Assembly (NCBI RefSeq): GCF_000147335.1
Contig: NC_014501.1
Coordinates: 3,532,300 to 3,596,299, forward strand
Source: Gloeothece verrucosa PCC 7822
Lineage (GTDB): Bacteria > Cyanobacteriota > Cyanobacteriia > Cyanobacteriales > Microcystaceae
Length of the DNA stretch: 64,000 nucleotides
Direction: 5' to 3'
The notes under the pieces were generated by a model. That model was given only the letters and a program-made list of their open reading frames with translations. It searched no databases and was not told where the DNA came from. Positions within the stretch are counted from its first letter, which is position 1, and every line of letters starts with the position of its first letter. Positions 25,512-34,810 of this stretch are shown here, piece after piece. Position numbers and translations under genes: made by a program.

Positions 25512-25535
25512 TAATGACTAATGACTAATGACTAA
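25512..25535. repeat. STRR heptamers overlapping the PAP2 stop codon
   Basis: TAATGAC units repeat three times. The stop codon of the minus-strand PAP2 gene (25532-25534) lies inside the array. Confidence 0.75.
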
Positions 25536-26191
25536 AGTTTATTAGGTTTAACAATTAAGCTAACACCTATTGACCAAGCAATTGCAAGCATCCAGCCGCC
25601 TAAAATATCGGTGGGGTAGTGAACGCCTAAATAAAGCCTTGTCCAGCCAATTCCTAACACAAAAAAACTGCCGATAAATAGCACAGCCGCAAACCAACGA
25701 GTTCCCCAGGTTAAAATTATTAGAGTGACGAATAGCATCATACTAGAGAGCGCATGACCACTGGGAAAGGAAAAATCAGGCGGCAAAGGATAAAAATGTT
25801 CCCATAAACTCGGGCGCACTCGATGAAAATATAATTTAGAAGTATGGCTAATGATTGCTGTTCCTACCGCCGTAATAAAAAGATAAATGATTGCCCGCCA
25901 TTTTTTTTGAAAAGATAAAGTTACCGCGATCGCAATAATTAACGGTACTACTCCCCAATAAATGCCAAATTGAGTTAGAGTCGCCGCAAAAATATCTAAT
26001 TGTGAGCGCGCTTCGGTGTGAATAAATAATAAAATGGGTACATCCCAAGGAAACCCCTCCGGCTGCCGTGCAATTCCTAACGCTAGGAATATAAAAATCC
26101 CTATGGGTAAGAACACACCCATAACTGAAAGCAATAATAACTGCCGATGCTCATTTAACCAGGATTTAAAAGAACTCTCAGAAGATATCAT
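25532..26191 (-). CDS. PAP2-family membrane phosphatase
   Basis: The 219-residue protein has about six transmembrane helices and the three phosphatase motifs: KLYFHRVRP (K-x6-RP), FPSGHAL (PSGH) and TRLYLGVHYPTD (R-x5-H-x3-D, with the nucleophile-assisting His). Such enzymes dephosphorylate lipid phosphates (phosphatidic acid or undecaprenyl diphosphate). The active site faces the periplasm. Its last codon lies in a STRR array, so its C-terminus may have been altered by the repeat. Confidence 0.9.
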   Translation of the reverse strand: MISSESSFKSWLNEHRQLLLLSVMGVFLPIGIFIFLALGIARQPEGFPWDVPILLFIHTEARSQLDIFAATLTQFGIYWGVVPLIIAIAVTLSFQKKWRAIIYLFITAVGTAIISHTSKLYFHRVRPSLWEHFYPLPPDFSFPSGHALSSMMLFVTLIILTWGTRWFAAVLFIGSFFVLGIGWTRLYLGVHYPTDILGGWMLAIAWSIGVSLIVKPNKL

Positions 26192-26286
26192 GATTTAATC
26201 AGTGAACCTCAACCTAGAACACACTCTTATTCCAATAGTATCAATCTATAGGGGGCGTGGCCGGAGAAACTGAGCTTAGGGTAACC

Positions 26287-26727
26287 TTATAATTGAGGTA
26301 AGTCGAGAATTTTTAACTGAATTAACAGTAAAATTACGAGTGTATAAGCGGTTGAAGAGACTAAACCGTTGATCAATTCTTTTTTAAGGCTGCGTTCTTC
26401 AGATTGCTTTTGCAAAATATTCATGGCTCCCCTTTGCATTAAAAGAATTCCGGCAATATTCGTGAGCCAGTAACCGACAATTGAGGCTGGTAGCAGTATA
26501 TCTGACCAAATCCAACTGCAAACATAACCAAAGCCATAGGCAAGAGGGAGATTAATCACCAAATCATTCCACCAGCATAGGGGTGAGAGTAAATAGCCAA
26601 GGACTACTAATACGACTCCTATCAGTTTTTCTAGGAGGGTTGTTGGTGTATCACTCGTTGTAAAGGGGTTTGAAATAGAGACGGCTTCATTTAGACTGGC
26701 GCGGATTGATTGGAAATAGCTTTTCAT
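26287..26727 (-). CDS. Membrane protein of unknown function, 146 residues
   Basis: About three to four hydrophobic segments are seen (LIGVVLVVLGYLLSPL, LPLAYGFGYVCSWIW, ILLPASIVGYWLTNIAGILL, AYTLVILLLIQLKIL), with a charged loop KQSEERSLKKEL before the last. No family is recognised. It lies upstream of the PAP2 gene on the same strand with 95 bp between them, so co-transcription is possible but not shown. Confidence 0.65.
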   Translation of the reverse strand: MKSYFQSIRASLNEAVSISNPFTTSDTPTTLLEKLIGVVLVVLGYLLSPLCWWNDLVINLPLAYGFGYVCSWIWSDILLPASIVGYWLTNIAGILLMQRGAMNILQKQSEERSLKKELINGLVSSTAYTLVILLLIQLKILDLPQL

Positions 26728-26856
26728 AAATTATGGTAAACCCGATATATTTATCGTACTTTAAATATCAAAATATTGTAACGATAATCGGTAATATTGT
26801 AAACGGCCTCAAGAGGTAGAGACGTTGTCGGTAACGCCTCTAGAATTGCTGGGATC

Positions 26857-29022
26857 TTAATGGGTACTTACGGAGTTTAAAGCCATTTGCATCAAAGTTT
26901 CATGGGTACTTTGTTGATGGTCCTCATCACTCGGGCGACGTTGGACGTAAGTCCCATCCGGGAGTAAATCCCATGCCTGCCGGTTATCTGAGAGCATAAT
27001 GCCCAAAATTTCTTGTAATTCTTTGATAATGTTGGGATCTTCTACAGGAACAATGGCTTCTACTCGGCGGCTCAAATTTCGGGTCATCCAGTCGGCACTA
27101 CCGATATACATTTCTTCTTTTCCTCCATTATGAAAATAGAAAATGCGAGAATGTTCGAGAAAACGCCCTATAACGCTAATTACTCGAATGGTTTCACTGA
27201 TTCCTTCAACCCCAGGACGTAAACAACACATCCCCCGAATAATGAGATCAATTTCCACCCCGGCGCGAGAAGCTTCATAAAGAACCTCGACAATTTCAGG
27301 ATCAACTAAAGCATTCATTTTGGCTACAATTCGGCCGGTTCCCCCATTGCGACAATGTTCGGCTTCTCGGCGGATCATTTCGATCATGCGTTTACGCATA
27401 CTCACAGGGGCAACTAATAATTTACGGTAAGATTTTTGTCGGGAATAGCCGGTCAAAAAATTAAATAAATCTGTCAAATCGGCTCCTAATTCTTCTCGAC
27501 AACTAAATAACCCTAAATCGGTGTATAATTTAGCGGTTTTCGGATTATAATTTCCCGTTCCGATATGAACATAGCGGCGAATTTGTTTATCTTCTTGACG
27601 CACCACTAAAACCGTTTTTGTATGGGTTTTTAATCCCACTAATCCATAGACTACATGAACGCCAGCTTGTTCTAATTTTCTTGCCCAAAGAATATTATTT
27701 TCTTCATCAAATCGGGCTTTTAATTCTACTAAAGCTACCACTTGTTTACCATTTTCAGCCGCAGCAATTAACGCTTTAACAATGGGGGAATCTCCCGAAG
27801 TCCGATACAAAGTCATTTTAATGGCCTGTACATTAGGGTCATAAGCCGCTTCAGTAATAAATTCTTGAACCGTAGCGCTAAAAGCTTGATAAGGATGATG
27901 AACTAAAATATCCCCTTCACGAATAGCACTAAAAATATCCATGCCATCGGGAATATCTTCGGTTTCACATTCTGAACGCCTTTGTTGAATTTCTTTTACC
28001 CAGTTAGGAGTGACCGGATTCCAAGGAGGGTCTTTTAGTTCTGGACAAGGCAAAGACATAAAATAGAATAAATCTCTATGGCCCAGTAATCCTTCTACTT
28101 CATAGACATCCATGTCTTCTAGCCCCAAATCTTGCATTAATCTATGCTTAATCGTTTCTGGTGTTGAGGCATGAATTTCTAAACGAACGGCTGATTTTCC
28201 GATACGTCTTTTTCGCAGTTCTTGTTCGATCGCTAAGAGTAAATCATAAGCTTCATCTTCTTCTACTTCTAAATCGGCATTCCGAGTCACTCGAAAGGCA
28301 TGACATTCTTGAATAATCATCCCCGGAAATAAGAACTCTAAATTGTGGGCAATGACTTGTTCTAAGGGGACTCCTGTCCAAATGGCGGTTTTATCTCTTT
28401 GTTGTTGTCTAAGTTCTTTGGGTAACTCAATAAAACGAGGTAAAACGCTAGGCACTTTTACCCGCGCAAAAAGTTCTTTATCAGTTTCAGGGTCCCTAAC
28501 AACCACAGCGAGATTAAGACTCAAATTAGAAATATAAGGAAAAGGATGAGAAGGATCAACCGCCAGGGGAGTGAGAACAGGAAAAATATGAGCTTCAAAA
28601 TACTCATGTAAATGGGTACGTTGTTCCTGGTTAAGGTCAACGTAGTTAATTAAATGAATTCCCTGAGCCACTAATTGACTCTTAAGATTATATTCAAAGT
28701 TTTGGTCTTGTTGAGAAACTAACGGACGTAGGCGAGCGCTAATATCTGCTAATTGTTGAGAAGGGGTACGTCCATCCGGTGTCAGTTTAGTCACTCCGGC
28801 TTCTTGTTGTTGTTTGAGTCCGGCAATTCTTACCATGAAGAATTCATCTAAGTTTGAGCAAAAGATGGCACTAAATTTGAGGCGTTCTAAAAGCGGTGTA
28901 CGGGAATCTAAGGCTTCATATAGCACCCGGTAGTTAAATTCTAACCAGCTTAAATCCCGGTTAAAATAATACTGATGATCCTTAAGATTAACTTCGGAGG
29001 ACTTAATTTTTGATTTAGGCAT
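26857..29022 (-). CDS. ppk1: Polyphosphate kinase 1
   Basis: The 721-residue enzyme makes polyphosphate from ATP reversibly. The N-terminal domain begins YYFNRDLSWLEFNYRVL, and the head domain contains PFPYISNLSLNLAV. The two PLD-like catalytic domains carry the autophosphorylated His in RYVHIGTGNYNPKTA and the second HKD-like site FYFHNGGKEEMYIGSADWM. The ATP-binding YRTSGDSP stretch is present. Length and motifs are normal. No exopolyphosphatase gene is adjacent. The divergent upstream gap of 253 bp contains a GCTCCT/AGGAGC hairpin near 29133-29150 that could be regulatory. Confidence 0.97.
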   Translation of the reverse strand: MPKSKIKSSEVNLKDHQYYFNRDLSWLEFNYRVLYEALDSRTPLLERLKFSAIFCSNLDEFFMVRIAGLKQQQEAGVTKLTPDGRTPSQQLADISARLRPLVSQQDQNFEYNLKSQLVAQGIHLINYVDLNQEQRTHLHEYFEAHIFPVLTPLAVDPSHPFPYISNLSLNLAVVVRDPETDKELFARVKVPSVLPRFIELPKELRQQQRDKTAIWTGVPLEQVIAHNLEFLFPGMIIQECHAFRVTRNADLEVEEDEAYDLLLAIEQELRKRRIGKSAVRLEIHASTPETIKHRLMQDLGLEDMDVYEVEGLLGHRDLFYFMSLPCPELKDPPWNPVTPNWVKEIQQRRSECETEDIPDGMDIFSAIREGDILVHHPYQAFSATVQEFITEAAYDPNVQAIKMTLYRTSGDSPIVKALIAAAENGKQVVALVELKARFDEENNILWARKLEQAGVHVVYGLVGLKTHTKTVLVVRQEDKQIRRYVHIGTGNYNPKTAKLYTDLGLFSCREELGADLTDLFNFLTGYSRQKSYRKLLVAPVSMRKRMIEMIRREAEHCRNGGTGRIVAKMNALVDPEIVEVLYEASRAGVEIDLIIRGMCCLRPGVEGISETIRVISVIGRFLEHSRIFYFHNGGKEEMYIGSADWMTRNLSRRVEAIVPVEDPNIIKELQEILGIMLSDNRQAWDLLPDGTYVQRRPSDEDHQQSTHETLMQMALNSVSTH

Positions 29023-29275
29023 AAGGCTAATACACTCAAGACTATTCTGTCTTTGATATTAAGTTATATTGGCATTAATAAGAGAAGGTTAAGGAAATAA
29101 GCCGATAAACCTAACACAGTCTATTGTATCCTTTGGCTCCTTGGTGCAGGAGCGCGAAACAAAAAAATCTATACACAATTAGCATGAGGGCATTACCTGT
29201 AGCTTCAAAAGAAAGTCAGCTATCCTAGAAATAGCTACAGATATTCTTCTAAGACCATTACATCCTAGGAAAACT

Positions 29276-30517
29276 ATGAGAGTTATTATCAGACCGGCCC
29301 TAAGTGATGCTCATATTGATGCTAACCAAAATAGCAGCCAACGGCAACTTTCCTTAGCCATATCCGCACAAGGAGAACCCGGGAGAACTTTACCCTTAAA
29401 TTTATGCCTTGTCTTAGATCACAGTGGATCAATGGGAGGAAGACCCCTAGAAACGGTGAAAAAAGCGGCAATTGAACTGGTTAAACAATTAAATCCTGAA
29501 GATCGTGTCTCAGTCATCGCCTTTGATCACCGAGCAAAAGTGATTGTTCCTAACCAAGGAATAGAAGACCTCAATACTGTCATAGAACAGATTAAAGCGC
29601 TTAGAGCAGCCGGAGGAACAGCCATCGATGAAGGACTCAAACTCGGGATCAAAGAATCTGCTTTAGGGAAACAAGAACGAGTCTCGCAAATATTTCTGTT
29701 AACCGATGGAGAAAATGAACACGGAGATAACGAACGCTGTTTGAAACTGGCTCAAGTGGCCTCAGACTATAATATTACTCTTAATACCCTAGGCTTTGGC
29801 AACCATTGGAATCAAGATGTTTTAGAAAAAATTGCTGATTCTGCCGGAGGCAGCTTATCTTATATTGAAAACCCCGAAAAAGCTTTAGAAGAATTCAGCC
29901 GCCTATTTAGCCGCGCTCAGTCCATCGGATTAACTAATGCTCATCTAATCATTGATTTATTACCTCAAGCCAGTTTAGCCCAGTTAAAACCCATTGCCCA
30001 AGTGGAACCGGAAACGGTAGAGTTAACAGTACAATCCGAAGGCACTCGCCATACTGTGCGTTTAGGAGACTTAATGGTGGATCAAGAACGAGTGGTTTTG
30101 ATCAATCTTTATATTAATCAACTCTCTCCAGGTATTCAAACTATTGGTAAAGCACAAGTCCGTTTTGATGATCCGGCTTTATCTCAAACCGGCATACTTT
30201 CAGAAACCATACCTCTCAATGTAGAAGTCCAAACGGTTTACCAACCTGAACCCAATGATCAAGTTCGTCAATCTATTTTAGCTTTAGCCAAATATCGTCA
30301 AACCCAAATTGCTGAAGAAAAACTTAAACAAGGCGATCGCATTGGGGCAGCTACTTTACTACAAACGGCGGCTAAAACGGCTTTACAATTAGGAGACCAA
30401 GGAGCCGCTACCATTCTACAAAGTAGTGCCACTCGTTTACAAATGGGAGAAGACCTCTCAGAAGCCGAACGCAAAAAGACCAGAATTGTCGCCAAAACCC
30501 GATTACAGGCTGATTAA
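29276..30517 (+). CDS. VWA-domain protein
   Basis: The 413-residue protein has a von Willebrand A domain at about 40-215 with a perfect MIDAS: DHSGSMGG (Asp48, Ser50, Ser52), the Thr in AAGGTAIDEG and the Asp in LLTDGENEHGD. There is no signal peptide, so it is probably cytoplasmic. After about 250 comes a beta-rich region, then a helical C-terminus (about 315-413) rich in Ala and Gln (QSILALAKYRQTQIAEEKLKQGDR). Metal-dependent protein binding is likely; the partner is unknown. It is common in cyanobacteria as a stand-alone gene. Confidence 0.85.
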   Translation: MRVIIRPALSDAHIDANQNSSQRQLSLAISAQGEPGRTLPLNLCLVLDHSGSMGGRPLETVKKAAIELVKQLNPEDRVSVIAFDHRAKVIVPNQGIEDLNTVIEQIKALRAAGGTAIDEGLKLGIKESALGKQERVSQIFLLTDGENEHGDNERCLKLAQVASDYNITLNTLGFGNHWNQDVLEKIADSAGGSLSYIENPEKALEEFSRLFSRAQSIGLTNAHLIIDLLPQASLAQLKPIAQVEPETVELTVQSEGTRHTVRLGDLMVDQERVVLINLYINQLSPGIQTIGKAQVRFDDPALSQTGILSETIPLNVEVQTVYQPEPNDQVRQSILALAKYRQTQIAEEKLKQGDRIGAATLLQTAAKTALQLGDQGAATILQSSATRLQMGEDLSEAERKKTRIVAKTRLQAD

Positions 30518-30639
30518 TAGGCGTAGATTATCTTTCTTTCTCTTGCCTATTCCCTTTAAGTTAAAAGTTTAAAAAATTCTTTGATTTGAAAAAGTGTACC
30601 GATTTATGATTTATTATTAGGTAATGACTAATGACAACT

Positions 30640-30668
30640 GTAAGGGCGCAGCATTGCTGTACCCTTAC
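30640..30668. repeat. Hairpin repeat GTAAGGG...CCCTTAC
   Basis: GTAAGGG (30640-30646) and CAGC (30649-30652) pair with GCTG (30656-30659) and CCCTTAC (30662-30668). The GGGCGCAGCAttGCTG core is a form seen repeatedly in cyanobacterial intergenic DNA. It stands between the VWA gene and the debranching-enzyme gene and is flanked by STRR heptamers. Confidence 0.7.
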
Positions 30669-30670
30669 CT

Positions 30671-30691
30671 TATGACTAATGACTAATGACC
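30671..30691. repeat. STRR heptamers spanning the start of the debranching enzyme gene
   Basis: The sequence TATGACTAATGACTAATGACC contains the ATG at 30679 used by the next gene. A second short array lies at 30621-30635. The initiation region has thus been made or remodelled by repeat DNA. Confidence 0.7.
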
Positions 30692-32667
30692 AAGAATGGT
30701 TAGTAACTAATGGCATCGGGAGTTATGCCAGTGGGACAGTAAGGGGGGCCCTAGGGCGTGGATATCATGGACTGTTGATAGCTGCCCTGAAGCCTCCCTT
30801 ACAACGTACCCTGTTATTAACTAAACTCGATGAAATTGCTATTACTCAAACCACTTCTTATCCTCTTTATAGCAATTATTGGGCAGATGGAACCCGAGAA
30901 ACAGAAGTTGATCAGCACTTAGAAAAGTTCTTGCTAGAAGGCACTATTCCAGTCTGGTTTTTTCGTTTAGGAGAGTCCCTACTCGAAAAACGGATCTGGA
31001 TGCAACCCGAGGCGAATACGACTTATATTCAATATTCTCTCATTGAAGCGAGTGAACCCCTCAAATTATCACTCAAAGCATTAGTGAATTACCGAGATCA
31101 TCATAGTCGTACTGTGGGCGGAAACTGGCAGATGCAAGTTGCTCCGATAAATTATGGAGTGTGTATTACTGCCGCACCGGGAGCCATTCCTTTTTATCTG
31201 TATTGCAATTGTCCCCAAACGACTATTTATCTTAAGCAGATTTGGTATTACGGTTTTCAGTTAGCTCAAGAACGGGAGCGGGGATTATATGATTTGGATG
31301 ATAACTTTCACGCGGCTACTTTTGAAATTTCCCTTGCGCCTGGTGAGTCGGCAACCTTTGTCGCTAGTTGCGATCCTAACCCCAGTGCGGAACGAGTTCC
31401 GCACCCCAGTTTAGACGCTAAGGCACAATTAGAGATTCGTCGCGCTTATGAACAAGAACTAATAGAAATTTTTTGGCGGCAGAACCCTTCTATTATTCAT
31501 CTCCCTCCAGAAAATTTAAAATCTCTAAAACAGTTGGTGCTTGCTGCGGATCAATTTATTGTTAAGCGTCCTATTCCCCATAACCCGGCCGGAAAAACCA
31601 TTATTGCTGGTTATCACTGGTTTACCGATTGGGGACGGGATACTATGATTAGTTTACCCGGTTTAACCCTCTCTACCGGCCGTCCAGAAATTGCCCGCTC
31701 TATTCTTTTAACCTTTGCTCAATACGTGAGTCAAGGGATGCTTCCTAACCGTTTTCCCGATGATGGCGCACCCTTAAACGAAGGGGATTATAATACTGTT
31801 GATGCAACTTTATGGTTTTTTGAAGCTATCCGTGCCTATTACCAAGCCACAGAAGATCATCAATTTTTAGCAGAAATTTTGCCGATTTTGACTGATATTA
31901 TTCATTGGCATCTCAGAGGCACTCGCTATAATATCCATCTAGACCCCGAAGATGGCTTAATTTATGCAGGGGTTGAAGGAAAACAACTCACTTGGATGGA
32001 TGCAAAGGTTGGGGACTGGGTGGTTACTCCTCGCATTGGCAAACCGATAGAAATTAGTGCCCTTTGGTATAATGCTTTACTCACGCTGTCTCAATTCGCT
32101 CAAAAGTTGCAAAAGCCATTTAAAGAATATGAAGAGATGGCTCAACTAACTTTAAAGGGTTTTCAACGCTTTTGGAATGCCGAATTAGGCTATTGTTTTG
32201 ATGTCTTGGATAGCCCCACAGGAAATGATCCGTCGTTGCGTCCTAATCAAATTTTTGCAGTTTCTTTACCCCAGAGTCCTTTAAGCGCTTTACAACAAAA
32301 AAGCGTAGTGGATACTTGTCAAAAGGCCTTATTAACTCCCTATGGGTTGAGGAGTTTAGCCGCCACTGACCCGAATTATAAAGGGTTTTACCGAGGAGAT
32401 CAATTAGAACGAGATGGTGCTTATCATCAAGGAATCGTCTGGGGATGGTTAATCGGAGCGTTTGTCATGGCTTATTTACGAGTTTATGGCGATCAAACCC
32501 GTGCTTATCAATTTTTAGAGCCAATGATTGCTCATTTAGAAACAGCAGGGTTAGGAACCATTAGCGAAATTTTTGAGGGGAATAAGCCCTTTTCTCCTAA
32601 AGGTTGTATTGCTCAAGCTTGGTCAGTGGCAGAGGTGTTAAGAAGTTGGTTGTTGATTAAAGGTTAG
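30679..32667 (+). CDS. Glycogen debranching enzyme-like protein (amylo-alpha-1,6-glucosidase, GH133)
   Basis: The 662-residue protein has an N-terminal GDE domain (EWLVTNGIGSYASGTVRGALGRGYHGLL) and an (alpha/alpha)6 catalytic domain from about 270. That domain contains GYHWFTDWGRDTMISLPGL, GMLPNRFPDDG, YNTVDATLWFFEAI and DGAYHQGIVWGWLIG with acidic candidates for catalysis. It would cleave alpha-1,6 branches of glycogen or a related glucan in the cytoplasm. The ATG at 30679 lies inside STRR heptamers and has no Shine-Dalgarno sequence. EWLVTNGIGS is usually close to the N-terminus of such proteins, so the start fits. Confidence 0.9.
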   Translation: MTNDQEWLVTNGIGSYASGTVRGALGRGYHGLLIAALKPPLQRTLLLTKLDEIAITQTTSYPLYSNYWADGTRETEVDQHLEKFLLEGTIPVWFFRLGESLLEKRIWMQPEANTTYIQYSLIEASEPLKLSLKALVNYRDHHSRTVGGNWQMQVAPINYGVCITAAPGAIPFYLYCNCPQTTIYLKQIWYYGFQLAQERERGLYDLDDNFHAATFEISLAPGESATFVASCDPNPSAERVPHPSLDAKAQLEIRRAYEQELIEIFWRQNPSIIHLPPENLKSLKQLVLAADQFIVKRPIPHNPAGKTIIAGYHWFTDWGRDTMISLPGLTLSTGRPEIARSILLTFAQYVSQGMLPNRFPDDGAPLNEGDYNTVDATLWFFEAIRAYYQATEDHQFLAEILPILTDIIHWHLRGTRYNIHLDPEDGLIYAGVEGKQLTWMDAKVGDWVVTPRIGKPIEISALWYNALLTLSQFAQKLQKPFKEYEEMAQLTLKGFQRFWNAELGYCFDVLDSPTGNDPSLRPNQIFAVSLPQSPLSALQQKSVVDTCQKALLTPYGLRSLAATDPNYKGFYRGDQLERDGAYHQGIVWGWLIGAFVMAYLRVYGDQTRAYQFLEPMIAHLETAGLGTISEIFEGNKPFSPKGCIAQAWSVAEVLRSWLLIKG

Positions 32668-32713
32668 AAATTGGTTAAGTGGGCAATACTCACCTAATTA
32701 ACTTAATGTAATT

Positions 32714-32732
32714 GGGCGCAAGCGGAGCGCCC
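32714..32732 (+). terminator. GGGCGC hairpin after the debranching enzyme gene
   Basis: GGGCGC (32714-32719) pairs with GCGCCC (32727-32732) around a 7-base loop, 46 bp after the stop. A related GGGGCGTATC...GCCC element follows at about 32761-32780. Both are of the repeated GTAGGGGCGC type. A clear U-run is absent. Confidence 0.45.
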
Positions 32733-32832
32733 CTACAAGTGGATAAATGCTGTTTGGTGTAGGGGCGTATCGAATATGCCCTCGATTCGTAATCGCTTTT
32801 CTTATCGTCACAAGTTATGGGAGAGGCGTTTT

Positions 32833-34524
32833 TTACCTCTTTCGTTTGCCCCTAAAAGCTATGGCAAATGCGGTAGCTGTAGCTACTCCAAGCATGGTTA
32901 AGGGTTCCGGCACGACGGCAACGGCTTCATAAGCACCGATATCTACTGTCCCGCCGAGAATACGAGTAAATCCTATGCCTCTTTGGTCAGTGGTAAGATA
33001 AGAAGGAACTGCGGCATTAGAACCAGCATTAATAGCGATACTTCCGGGAAGAAGGGCATGAGTCAAGGTTGGTCCTCCGTTGTTTTGTAAAGGCCCTAGA
33101 TTGGGATCACCTTGGTATCCAGGATTACAAGTTCCGTCTTCGATGAGGTTGTTGATGTTAGCGGCTATTGTACCTTTGTTAGTGCAATCACCACCGCCGC
33201 TATTAGCAATAATTGTGTTAGTTAACTTCAAGTTACTGAAGATGATTTCAATACCACTATTGGAATTCCCAGAAATAGTGCTGTTAGTTATAGTAATAGT
33301 GTCACCAAAAATCCTTCTAACACCATCACCAGAATTCCCAGAAATAGTGCTGTTAGTTATAGTAATAGTGTCACCAAAAATCCTTCTAACACCATCACCA
33401 GAATTCCCAGAAATAGTGCTGTTACTTATAGTAGTAGTGTCATCAGAGCTTGCAACACCATTACCAGAATTCTCAGAAATGTTGCTGCCGGTTATAGTAG
33501 TAGTACCATTAGGATTATTGCTACTAACACCATCCTGAGAATTTTTCAAAATAGTGCTGTTACTTATAGTAGTGTCACCAAAGCTTGTAACACCCTTACC
33601 AGAATTCTCAGAAATGTTGCTGCCGGTTATAGTAGTAGTACCATTAGGATTATTGCTACTAACACCATCCTGAGAATTTTTCAAAATAGTGCTGTTACTT
33701 ATAGTAGTGTCACCAGAGCTTGTAACACCCTTACCAGAATTCTCAGAAATGTTGCTGCCGGTTATAGTAGTAGTACCATTAGGATTATTGCTACTAACAC
33801 CATCCTGAGAATTTTTCAAAATAGTGCTGTTACTTATAGTAGTGTCACCAGAGCTTGTAACACCCTTACCAGAATTCTCAGAAATGTTGCTGTCGGTTAT
33901 AGTAGTAGTACCATTAGGACCATTGCTACTAACACCATGTTGAGAATTTTTCAAAATAGTGCTGTTAGTTATGGTGAGAATACTAGATGATCCATTGCTG
34001 CTAACACCATAACCAAAGTTCCCAGAAATAGTGCTGTTACTTATAGTAGTAGTGCCACCACCAAGGCTGGTAACACCATTACCAAAGTTCCCAGAAATAG
34101 TGCTGTTACTTATAGTAGTAGTGCCACCAAAGCTGGTAACACCATTACCAAAGTTCCCAGAAATAATGCTATCCATTATAGTGATGGAGCCACCATTGGT
34201 TTCAATACCGCCACCGGAAGAACTATTCCCTCCTGTAATTGTTAAGCCATTAATAAAGACATCAAAATTAGTATTAGTAGAGTAAGAGTTAATATTAAAA
34301 ACCCTCGAAGCATTATTTCCTGATACACTCAAAAGTTTAGCACCTGGCCCGTTAATGGTGAGGGAGTCCGTAACCCTTAACTCTCCTGATCTCAGGGTAA
34401 TGGTTCCCGTCACACTACTAAACTCAATGGTATCTGCACCCGGCAACCCATTGGCATCAAAAATAGCTTGCCGCAGACTACCTGCACCAAAGTCATTTAA
34501 ATTGGTAACATTAAAAATAGCCAT
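32833..34524 (-). CDS. Repeat-rich beta-helix protein with PEP-CTERM anchor
   Basis: The 563-residue protein starts NVTNLNDFGAGSLRQAI, the usual opening of right-handed parallel beta-helix proteins of the choice-of-anchor Q type. A long run of Asn/Ser/Gly/Thr repeats of the NSTISGNSGDGV kind follows (about 110-430), then the conserved end QNNGGPTLTHALLPGSIAINAG and DQRGIGFTRILGGTVDIGAYE. The C-terminus (538-563) is a PEP-CTERM signal: VPEP, a hydrophobic helix and RGKRKR. This predicts exosortase processing and an outer-surface location. No N-terminal signal peptide is seen, although the start has a good ribosome site (GAGGAAAACAA). The gene contains 135-bp and 69-bp tandem repeats. Confidence 0.85.
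   Translation of the reverse strand: MAIFNVTNLNDFGAGSLRQAIFDANGLPGADTIEFSSVTGTITLRSGELRVTDSLTINGPGAKLLSVSGNNASRVFNINSYSTNTNFDVFINGLTITGGNSSSGGGIETNGGSITIMDSIISGNFGNGVTSFGGTTTISNSTISGNFGNGVTSLGGGTTTISNSTISGNFGYGVSSNGSSSILTITNSTILKNSQHGVSSNGPNGTTTITDSNISENSGKGVTSSGDTTISNSTILKNSQDGVSSNNPNGTTTITGSNISENSGKGVTSSGDTTISNSTILKNSQDGVSSNNPNGTTTITGSNISENSGKGVTSFGDTTISNSTILKNSQDGVSSNNPNGTTTITGSNISENSGNGVASSDDTTTISNSTISGNSGDGVRRIFGDTITITNSTISGNSGDGVRRIFGDTITITNSTISGNSNSGIEIIFSNLKLTNTIIANSGGGDCTNKGTIAANINNLIEDGTCNPGYQGDPNLGPLQNNGGPTLTHALLPGSIAINAGSNAAVPSYLTTDQRGIGFTRILGGTVDIGAYEAVAVVPEPLTMLGVATATAFAIAFRGKRKR
33260..33420. repeat. 69-bp tandem repeats within the beta-helix gene
   Basis: The phrase CCAGAATTCCCAGAAATAG recurs at 33329 and 33398, a 69-bp period coding 23 residues (NSTISGNSGDGVRRIFGDT type). 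An earlier partial unit lies before 33329. Confidence 0.85.
33464..33999. repeat. 135-bp tandem repeats within the beta-helix gene
   Basis: CCAGAATTCTCAGAAATG recurs at 33464, 33599, 33734 and 33869, exactly 135 bp apart. Each unit codes 45 residues: two beta-helix turns of the form NSTILKNSQDGV and GSNISENSGKGV. Units are nearly identical, pointing to recent expansion. Confidence 0.92.
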
Positions 34525-34810
34525 TTGTTTTCCTCAATCTCTCTCACAACTTGACAATTTAATCAATAGACCTGACATAATACGTAATTACGTAATATTG
34601 ATTACGTATAAACAAGTAAATGAAGCCAATTAATTAACACTTTACAAAAACTTTTAAAAAACGTCAATTAAAAAAAACTTATATATATTGGGTTATAAAA
34701 TGGGATTTAACTGAAGATATTTTTAAGGTTCATGTTGTTAATATTGTTAATATTATTCATATTATTCATATTGTTCATATTTTTTTGTCCACCTACCTCA
34801 ATCAAACTGC
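34525..34810. other. AT-rich gap with ATTATTCAT-type short repeats
   Basis: Between the beta-helix gene start and the TIGR03032 remnant the DNA is very AT-rich. At about 34737-34779 the unit TATTATTCA/TATTGTTCA is repeated in tandem. TACGTAATTACGTAAT-like palindromes occur at about 34579-34603. No gene is seen; the promoter of the beta-helix gene should lie at 34530-34600. Confidence 0.5.

Noticed and set aside
33080..33538. Plus-strand frame rich in Leu, Val and Pro opposite the beta-helix gene
   Set aside because: It is created by the repeat DNA on the other strand and looks hydrophobic only through codon complementarity.
33464..33999. 135-bp periodic repeats as a possible non-coding array
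   Set aside because: They are in frame with the beta-helix protein and code for two turns each.
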